The notes under the pieces were generated by a model that worked only from the letters and a program-made list of their open reading frames with translations, ran no database searches and was not told the DNA's origin. This document shows, one piece after another, positions 17,451 to 21,569 of a stretch of DNA of 21,569 nucleotides (position 1 is its first letter; the number at the start of each line of letters is the position of its first letter). The DNA comes from a virus: positions 1-21,569 of IMG/VR virus record IMGVR_UViG_3300027759_000487; one strand, 5' to 3'. A program made the translations under genes and the position numbers.

Positions 17451-17455
17451 AAATT

Positions 17456-17487
17456 ATAACCCCTTGGAAACTTGGGGTTATTTTTTT
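17456..17487 (+). terminator. Rho-independent terminator after thyX
   Basis: ATAACCCC (17456-17463) pairs with GGGGTTAT (17474-17481) around a ten-base loop and runs into seven T residues (17481-17487). A new early promoter begins ten bases later. Confidence 0.95.
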
Positions 17488-17496
17488 AAAATAAAG

Positions 17497-17535
17497 TTGA
17501 CATTATTTCTTTTTTATCTTATATTAAATTATAGG
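17497..17535 (+). promoter_or_regulatory. Early promoter, cassette copy 3
   Basis: TTGACA at 17497-17502, 17-base spacer, TATATT at 17520-17525, followed by the shared AAATTATAGGATGAA tract. It drives the three genes 17556-18314. Confidence 0.9.
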
Positions 17536-17555
17536 ATGAATTGAAGGAAATGAAA

Positions 17556-17807
17556 ATGCAAACTGAAACTTTTGAACTACCAACACATTGGGCAATCGCT
17601 CTCAACTATGGTGAGATGGATGGCTATGAAGAAGATGAATTAGAAGCAATCGAAGCCTTCGAGAAGTATATGGTTAAGAAATATGGTGGTTGTTGGTGCG
17701 TAGAAGTATCAAATGATCGCTGGTTTCAGCATCGCCATGATGCATCTGACTTTGGTGTTCTTGCTACTGACGTTTCTACTTTCACTTTTGATATTACTCC
17801 GGAGTAA
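17556..17807 (+). CDS. Unknown acidic phage protein (83 aa)
   Basis: GAAGGA at 17543-17548 lies one base from an ATG at 17550 but seven from the ATG at 17556, which is therefore preferred. The product has a PTHWAIALNYGEMDGYEEDE start, an acidic helix, a short Gly-Gly-Cys-Trp-Cys segment and FQHRHDASDFGVLATDVSTF, a layout I loosely associate with a small unknown family of phage proteins (PTHWA...HDA). No enzyme motif can be assigned. First gene of a three-gene early operon; GGAG at its 3' end serves the next gene. Confidence 0.78.
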   Translation: MQTETFELPTHWAIALNYGEMDGYEEDELEAIEAFEKYMVKKYGGCWCVEVSNDRWFQHRHDASDFGVLATDVSTFTFDITPE

Positions 17808-17811
17808 GACA

Positions 17812-18009
17812 ATGGCTAATTATGAGAATTGGATTGTTACTCTAAAACGAGATATGCCCAATAACTATGTGGTGCAAGCTCTAATTCGAATGATTGAAGA
17901 GCGAGAACAAATCATTCGAGAGATTGTCTCTCAGTGTGATCAGGGCGGCGACTTTGGTAAAGTGTTTGCTCGGGATAACTGTATTGTAGAAGCAAGAAAG
18001 GTATTATGA
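17812..18009 (+). CDS. Unknown small helical protein (65 aa)
   Basis: GGAG at 17801-17804 selects the ATG at 17812; the longer frame upstream lies inside the preceding gene. The product is mainly one or two charged helices (VVQALIRMIEEREQIIREIV) with two cysteines. No known motif. Its TGA stop overlaps the next gene's ATG (ATGA arrangement), indicating coupled translation. Confidence 0.72.
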   Translation: MANYENWIVTLKRDMPNNYVVQALIRMIEEREQIIREIVSQCDQGGDFGKVFARDNCIVEARKVL

Positions 18010-18314
18010 TGGCAAAGGTAGTATACAACGCCGACTATGGTGGGTTTGGCTTGTCGGAAGCAGCAGTCGCTCGATATGCAGAGCTAAAGGGGTTTGTTCT
18101 TAACAGGGAAGAATACTTAGAAAAACATTTAATCCCTCGCCATGATCCCTGTTTAGTTCAGGTTGTAGAAGAACTTGGCACGGATGTAAACACTGACTAT
18201 TCAGATCTTCGCATCCGTGAGGTTCCTGATGGCTCTCGCTATCGGATTCAAGAATATGACGGGTTTGAATCTGTGATCTTAGAATCAGAAGAAGAATGGT
18301 GTGTGGCTAAATAA
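18006..18314 (+). CDS. Conserved YGGFGLS-motif phage protein (102 aa)
   Basis: Two adjacent ATGs (18006, 18009) are possible; the first overlaps the upstream stop. The product begins MAKVVYNADYGGFGLSEAAVARYAEL, a motif I know from conserved uncharacterised proteins of many large phages, and continues with an R-H-D-P-x-L segment (IPRHDPCLVQVVEELG) and a C-terminal beta region (YRIQEYDGFESVI). These features are typical of the family, whose role is unknown to me. Early-expressed in a three-gene operon; the terminator stem begins inside its last codons. Confidence 0.82.
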   Translation: MMAKVVYNADYGGFGLSEAAVARYAELKGFVLNREEYLEKHLIPRHDPCLVQVVEELGTDVNTDYSDLRIREVPDGSRYRIQEYDGFESVILESEEEWCVAK

Positions 18315-18329
18315 GTCACACATTTTTTT
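18300..18329 (+). terminator. Rho-independent terminator overlapping the end of a CDS
   Basis: TGTGTGGC (18300-18307) pairs with GTCACACA (18315-18322), with one G-T pair, around TAAATAA that includes the stop codon, followed by seven T residues (18323-18329). Confidence 0.88.
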
Positions 18330-18339
18330 AAAATAGTGG

Positions 18340-18378
18340 TTGACATTATTTTAAAAAGATCTTATATTTAATTATAGG
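18340..18378 (+). promoter_or_regulatory. Early promoter, cassette copy 4
   Basis: TTGACA at 18340-18345, 17-base spacer, TATATT at 18363-18368, then the shared TTAATTATAGGATGAA tract. Nearly identical to copy 2 at 4592-4630. It drives the genes at 18399 and 18602. Confidence 0.92.
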
Positions 18379-18398
18379 ATGAAATGAAGGAACAAAAA

Positions 18399-18602
18399 AT
18401 GATTAATGTTTACACCTTGACTCTCGTTGATCCCACCCTCAATGAAGAAATTGTGGTCGGGATCTTCGAAGCAGAAGGCCTCGCAGAGATGGCACGCCAT
18501 GAAGCAATCATAAAAATGTCTGAACAAGCATCAGATCGTGGTGTGTTCTTCCGTGTTACGGCATATCAGATGGGCAAACTTTACACAGGGGCTTTCGCAT
18601 AA
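18399..18602 (+). CDS. Unknown small phage protein (67 aa)
   Basis: GAAGGA at 18386-18391 favours the ATG at 18399 over the one at 18384. The product is a compact alpha/beta-type protein (MINVYTLTLVDP, EEIVVGIFEAEGLAEMARHEAIIKMSEQ, GVFFRVTAYQMG), like a small single-domain binding protein. Nothing identifies its function. Its TAA stop shares the A with the next gene's ATG, so the two are translated together. Confidence 0.78.
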   Translation: MINVYTLTLVDPTLNEEIVVGIFEAEGLAEMARHEAIIKMSEQASDRGVFFRVTAYQMGKLYTGAFA

Positions 18603-19105
18603 TGATCAAGTTCAAAGGCATCGGTAAGTTCACGACTACAGAACAAGAACAGATCAGGAGTCTCTGTGACTTTGTCTATGACAAGTTCTTCTCAAAGCGT
18701 TTGCAGAATGTTCTCGAAGTTCGCATGAATTTTAGCAATTCTTTGTTTGAGAAAGAACGTGTCTATGGCGATTGCATCTGGGAAGATCAACATTACAAAC
18801 CACGTGAGTTCACGGTGCGGATCGATTCTACACAAAAGTTCAAGATGGTCCTCAACACTATTGCCCATGAGTTGACTCACGTAAAGCAATGGGCAAAGGG
18901 CGAGATGTTTGAGATGCAACGTCAGCGCAAGGTCTACAAGTTCAACAAGACAACAGTTGATACCAACAACATAGATTACTGGGACCTGCCATGGGAGATC
19001 GAAGCGCATGGTCGTTCTATCGGATTGATTGTGCAATGGGTTGATGATTCTTGTGCCAAAGGCAAGATGAAGGTCAAAGACACAAACCGACTTATTGTCC
19101 AATAA
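18602..19105 (+). CDS. SprT-like zinc metallopeptidase-fold protein (second of two)
   Basis: ATG at 18602 overlaps the upstream stop (TAATG). The 167-residue product carries HELTH at residues 89-93 in an IAHELTHVKQWAKGEM helix, and PWEIEAHGRSIGL at about 130-142 with E132, E134 and H136 as candidate third zinc ligands. It shares this two-part layout with the protein at 3844-4323 (HELVHAQQYAQG and PWEVEA), so they are probably distant paralogues. SprT-like proteins in hosts cleave DNA-protein crosslinks; in phages the role is unknown. Early-expressed; the following radical SAM gene starts eight bases later, apparently from a late promoter. Confidence 0.78.
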   Translation: MIKFKGIGKFTTTEQEQIRSLCDFVYDKFFSKRLQNVLEVRMNFSNSLFEKERVYGDCIWEDQHYKPREFTVRIDSTQKFKMVLNTIAHELTHVKQWAKGEMFEMQRQRKVYKFNKTTVDTNNIDYWDLPWEIEAHGRSIGLIVQWVDDSCAKGKMKVKDTNRLIVQ

Positions 19106-19108
19106 ATA
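19101..19108 (+). promoter_or_regulatory. T4-type late promoter motif (AATAAATA)
   Basis: The octamer overlaps the stop codon of the SprT-like gene and ends four bases before the ATG at 19113; transcription would start at or near that ATG, giving a leaderless mRNA for the radical SAM gene, which has no visible ribosome-binding site. Confidence 0.5.
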
Positions 19109-19112
19109 ATGC

Positions 19113-20198
19113 ATGAACAAACCACTTTGCTATGCACCCTTCTTAAATTTATATGCTACAGGTCACAACAGGGTTGCTCCCTGTTGTGTTGCGACAAAAA
19201 GTAATGTGCCGCCTAAGACCTATTGGGATAGCGAAGAGCTACAAGCAATTAGAACACAATTGCTTTCAAATGAATTCCCATCAATTTGCTCATACTGCAA
19301 AGCGCAATGCGGCAAAGGCTTGCCGGCAGAAAAAGACATATGGGATAAAGAATTTGCAAAGAATCCTGTAGATATCAACATTGCAACAGGAAACGATACA
19401 CACAATCCATTGTATCTTGACTATAGGCCTAGTCATGTATGTAATTTAAAATGTAGAATGTGTACTCCCTATTCAAGCACGTTGCTTGAGAAAGAAGCAA
19501 AAGACAATCCTGAATTGTTAGAATGGATGCCTTTGCCTAATAGTCATATTGATAGTTTTGATGAGTTCACAGATTATATCGATGGAATGACTTTTAAGAA
19601 AGTAAAACTGTTAGGTGGTGAACCTTCAATTGAAGAAAAAGCAATTTATTTCTTAGAAAAATTAGATAAAAAAATCCCGTTACAAATAACGACTAATGGA
19701 ACAAATCTCAACAAGAAATTCCAATCAATCCTTGCGTCTTTCAATGATTTGTCTATAAACTTTAGTGTTGATGGGACAGGCAAGACATATGAATATATTA
19801 GAACAAATGCTAATTGGAACAAGACAAGCAAATATATACAGACAGCGATAAAGAACAACATTGCTAAAGAGTTTTGTTTCAATATTGTCTTGACACCTTA
19901 CAACATCTTTGATATAATAAATCTGTTGAAATGGACACAACAATTTAAAAATGTAAGGTTGTTTATTGTAGAAAGTGATATTGCATTGACTAGTTTGTCT
20001 GCAGTGCATCCTGAAGATATTGATGAACTATTAATGTTGCTATACAAAAATCCTAACTATGAATTAATTGATATACTAGAAAATGTAACTTTTGATGATG
20101 AGATTCATAAGAACTTTGTAAGATATAATAACACACTCGACAGAATACGAAAAACAAAATTAACTGATTTGGATCCTCGCTTTGAAAAATACATCTGA
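19113..20198 (+). CDS. Radical SAM protein with N-terminal twitch-like Cys domain (second of three)
   Basis: ATG at 19113; no Shine-Dalgarno is visible. The 361-residue protein opens with a Cys-rich domain (CYAPF at 6-10, VAPCC at 21-25, CSYCKAQC at 59-66) that looks like the auxiliary-cluster segment usually found C-terminal in SPASM/twitch enzymes. The core has CNLKCRMC (C110, C114, C117) and LLGGEP (GGEP at 168-171), then TTNGT and SVDGTGKTYEYIR typical of radical SAM maturases. No C-terminal Cys cluster is present. Substrate unknown; peptide or protein modification is the family tendency. It overlaps the next radical SAM gene by 17 bases. Confidence 0.87.
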   Translation: MNKPLCYAPFLNLYATGHNRVAPCCVATKSNVPPKTYWDSEELQAIRTQLLSNEFPSICSYCKAQCGKGLPAEKDIWDKEFAKNPVDINIATGNDTHNPLYLDYRPSHVCNLKCRMCTPYSSTLLEKEAKDNPELLEWMPLPNSHIDSFDEFTDYIDGMTFKKVKLLGGEPSIEEKAIYFLEKLDKKIPLQITTNGTNLNKKFQSILASFNDLSINFSVDGTGKTYEYIRTNANWNKTSKYIQTAIKNNIAKEFCFNIVLTPYNIFDIINLLKWTQQFKNVRLFIVESDIALTSLSAVHPEDIDELLMLLYKNPNYELIDILENVTFDDEIHKNFVRYNNTLDRIRKTKLTDLDPRFEKYI

Positions 20199-21569
20199 TT
20201 TACCTTCTGATACTTTTTGTATTCTCCCATGGATTCATTTGAGCACTCGACCTAATGGTATATTGCGTCCTTGTTGTACCGCTAATGCTAGTTCTGCAAA
20301 GTCTAAAAATTCAGCATTGAATGATGGATTGCTATTAGATGATGAAGGCAGAGAAGTAAATTTAGGTGATACAGATTTGCTGTCTGCATGGAATGGATCT
20401 TATATGAGAAACATCCGCAGACAGATGTTTGCAGGTGAAAAACCTAAATCATGTTTGAAGTGCTACAAAGAAGAAGAATCAGGATTTAGATCAAAAAGAC
20501 AATGGGAAACAGATTACTGGAGATCCCGTGTTGATTATGATATGCTTATAGAAAATACAAATTATAGAACAGGTGAAGTCAAACCGCACATAACTTATAT
20601 TGATCTTCGTTTTGGATCAAAGTGTCAATTGGCTTGTGTTATGTGTAGTCCTCATGACAGCACAGGATGGATCAAAGAATGGAAAGAAATTCATCCACAA
20701 ATAACTGATAAAAATTTAAAAGAAAATTATAATTGGAATGATAAAGGACGTATCAACGGATCTTCTTTCAATTGGCATAAGAATAACCCTAAATTTTGGG
20801 AACAATTTTGGGATCAACTTCCTAACATGCAACAATTATATTTCGCTGGAGGAGAATCATTAATCATTGAAGAACATTATATGATTCTTCGTGAGTGTGT
20901 TAAAAGAGGATATGCAAAAAACATTGAACTACGCTACAATAGCAATGGCGTAGAATGGGAAGATGATCTGTTTGATCTTTGGGCACAGTTTAAACATGTT
21001 AGATTTTTCTTTAGCATTGATGACATTATGCAAAGAAATGAATATATCAGATACCCATCTAAATGGAGTCGCACAGAAGAAGTGTTACGAATTCTTGATG
21101 AACAAACTACAGACAATGTTCAAGTCAGGATTGCTTGTGCTGTGCAGTTATTGAATGTATATTATCTACCAGACTTCATAAAATGGAAGCATGCTCAGAA
21201 ATATAAAAAGATAAACATGTGGCCTATTGCTGGTGGGGGGGTTGATATGCATCTTGTATATCTCCCACCTCATCATAATATTAAAGTTTTACCTTCTTCA
21301 TTAAAACAACAAGTCACTCAAAAATTTGAAGAATTTTATCCATGGTGGGAAGAAAATTGGCAAGAAGGAATAAAAGATTCAACTGTAACTTTTTCTGAAT
21401 GGCGTAATGCTGCAGAAGGAATCAATGTCTTAAAAGGTATTGTAAATTTTATGAATTCAGAAGATTGGTCTGAAAGATTGCCCCAAACAAATCAATTTCT
21501 AAATTTATTAGATAAAACTAGAAAAATAGACAGGTGTAAAATATTTTTAGAAATTTCTGAGATATTTTA
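20182..21569 (+). CDS. Radical SAM protein with N-terminal twitch-like Cys domain (third of three, cut by window end)
   Basis: An open frame runs from a stop at 20161 to the window edge. No ATG lies near the front; TTG at 20182 is the likely start, with GGAT seven bases before it. At least 462 residues. N-terminal cysteines C13, C31-C32, C91 and C94 (FCILPWIHL, LRPCC, SCLKCYKEEE) form the twitch-like domain; the core has CQLACVMC (C148, C152, C155) and FAGGESLIIEEHY, where GGES replaces the usual GGEP (S226 for Pro). NSNG and SIDDIMQRNEYIR follow. It is translated with the preceding radical SAM gene, so the two enzymes probably act in one pathway. Confidence 0.85.
   Translation, partial: MKNTSDLPSDTFCILPWIHLSTRPNGILRPCCTANASSAKSKNSALNDGLLLDDEGREVNLGDTDLLSAWNGSYMRNIRRQMFAGEKPKSCLKCYKEEESGFRSKRQWETDYWRSRVDYDMLIENTNYRTGEVKPHITYIDLRFGSKCQLACVMCSPHDSTGWIKEWKEIHPQITDKNLKENYNWNDKGRINGSSFNWHKNNPKFWEQFWDQLPNMQQLYFAGGESLIIEEHYMILRECVKRGYAKNIELRYNSNGVEWEDDLFDLWAQFKHVRFFFSIDDIMQRNEYIRYPSKWSRTEEVLRILDEQTTDNVQVRIACAVQLLNVYYLPDFIKWKHAQKYKKINMWPIAGGGVDMHLVYLPPHHNIKVLPSSLKQQVTQKFEEFYPWWEENWQEGIKDSTVTFSEWRNAAEGINVLKGIVNFMNSEDWSERLPQTNQFLNLLDKTRKIDRCKIFLEISEIF

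Noticed and set aside
18692-19120. Minus-strand ORF of 142 codons
   Set aside because: Fully antisense to the SprT-like gene, whose HELTH motif, coupling and promoter make the plus strand the coding strand.
1-21569. CRISPR array, insertion sequence or integrase attachment site
   Set aside because: No regularly spaced repeats, transposase or integrase is visible; the repeated promoter cassette is explained by promoters.

Overview
The window is a piece of a large T4-like (tailed, contractile-tail lineage) bacteriophage genome. The evidence is the uvsX - small genes - gene 41 helicase order at the left end, tightly packed short genes that share start/stop codons, sigma70-type early promoters built on TTGACATTA, T4-type late promoter octamers (NATAAATA), ThyX, a gene starting with a T4-style capsid-targeting sequence, and a very large tRNA set. 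Signal-peptide proteins aimed at the periplasm or outer membrane indicate a Gram-negative host. The tRNA-His has A73 and no G-1, the alphaproteobacterial type, so an alphaproteobacterial (perhaps aquatic) host is my best inference.

Layout. 1-2886: recombination/replication block (end of uvsX, two small unknown genes, DnaB-type gp41 helicase). 2887-4949: short early-gene modules, most with their own TTGACA promoter: two unknown proteins (one a PD-(D/E)XK nuclease-like protein), a SprT-like HExxH protein, and three tiny proteins, one a membrane peptide. 4950-5187: a leader with a boxA/boxB (nut-like) element and a closed, structured non-tRNA RNA. 5188-15449: 22 tRNA genes or tRNA-like genes for 19 amino acids (no Lys seen), interleaved with protein genes. 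These include a probable injected head protein, a YkuK/DUF458 RNase H-like protein, a protein with an NHLP/nitrile-hydratase-alpha-like domain, a small three-helix membrane protein, an outer-membrane beta-barrel, a minus-strand glycosyltransferase, a glutamine-amidotransferase-like protein, a secreted DNA/RNA nuclease, a lytic transglycosylase, a SpeD-like protein and a methyltransferase-like protein. 15467-21569: a twitch-type radical SAM protein, thyX with a strong terminator, two early-promoter modules (ending in a second SprT-like protein), then two more twitch-type radical SAM genes, the last cut by the window end.

How it works together. Early promoters drive small takeover genes and replication genes. 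The long tRNA operon seems built for antitermination (rrn-like boxA plus hairpin), and T4-type late promoters sit inside it ahead of probable late products (capsid-targeted protein, transglycosylase, outer-membrane protein). Several protein genes end inside the next tRNA and borrow its TAG as stop codon, so tRNA 5' processing should cut those mRNAs at the stop.

Most unusual: the nut-like leader with two structured non-tRNA RNAs; CDS-tRNA overlaps; a tRNA-Leu without a long variable arm; an injected-protein candidate; the NHLP-like protein in the same genome segment as three radical SAM enzymes; and an inverted repeat that would hide the ribosome-binding site in read-through mRNA but not in mRNA from the local promoter. 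All calls come from reading the sequence; no database search was possible.
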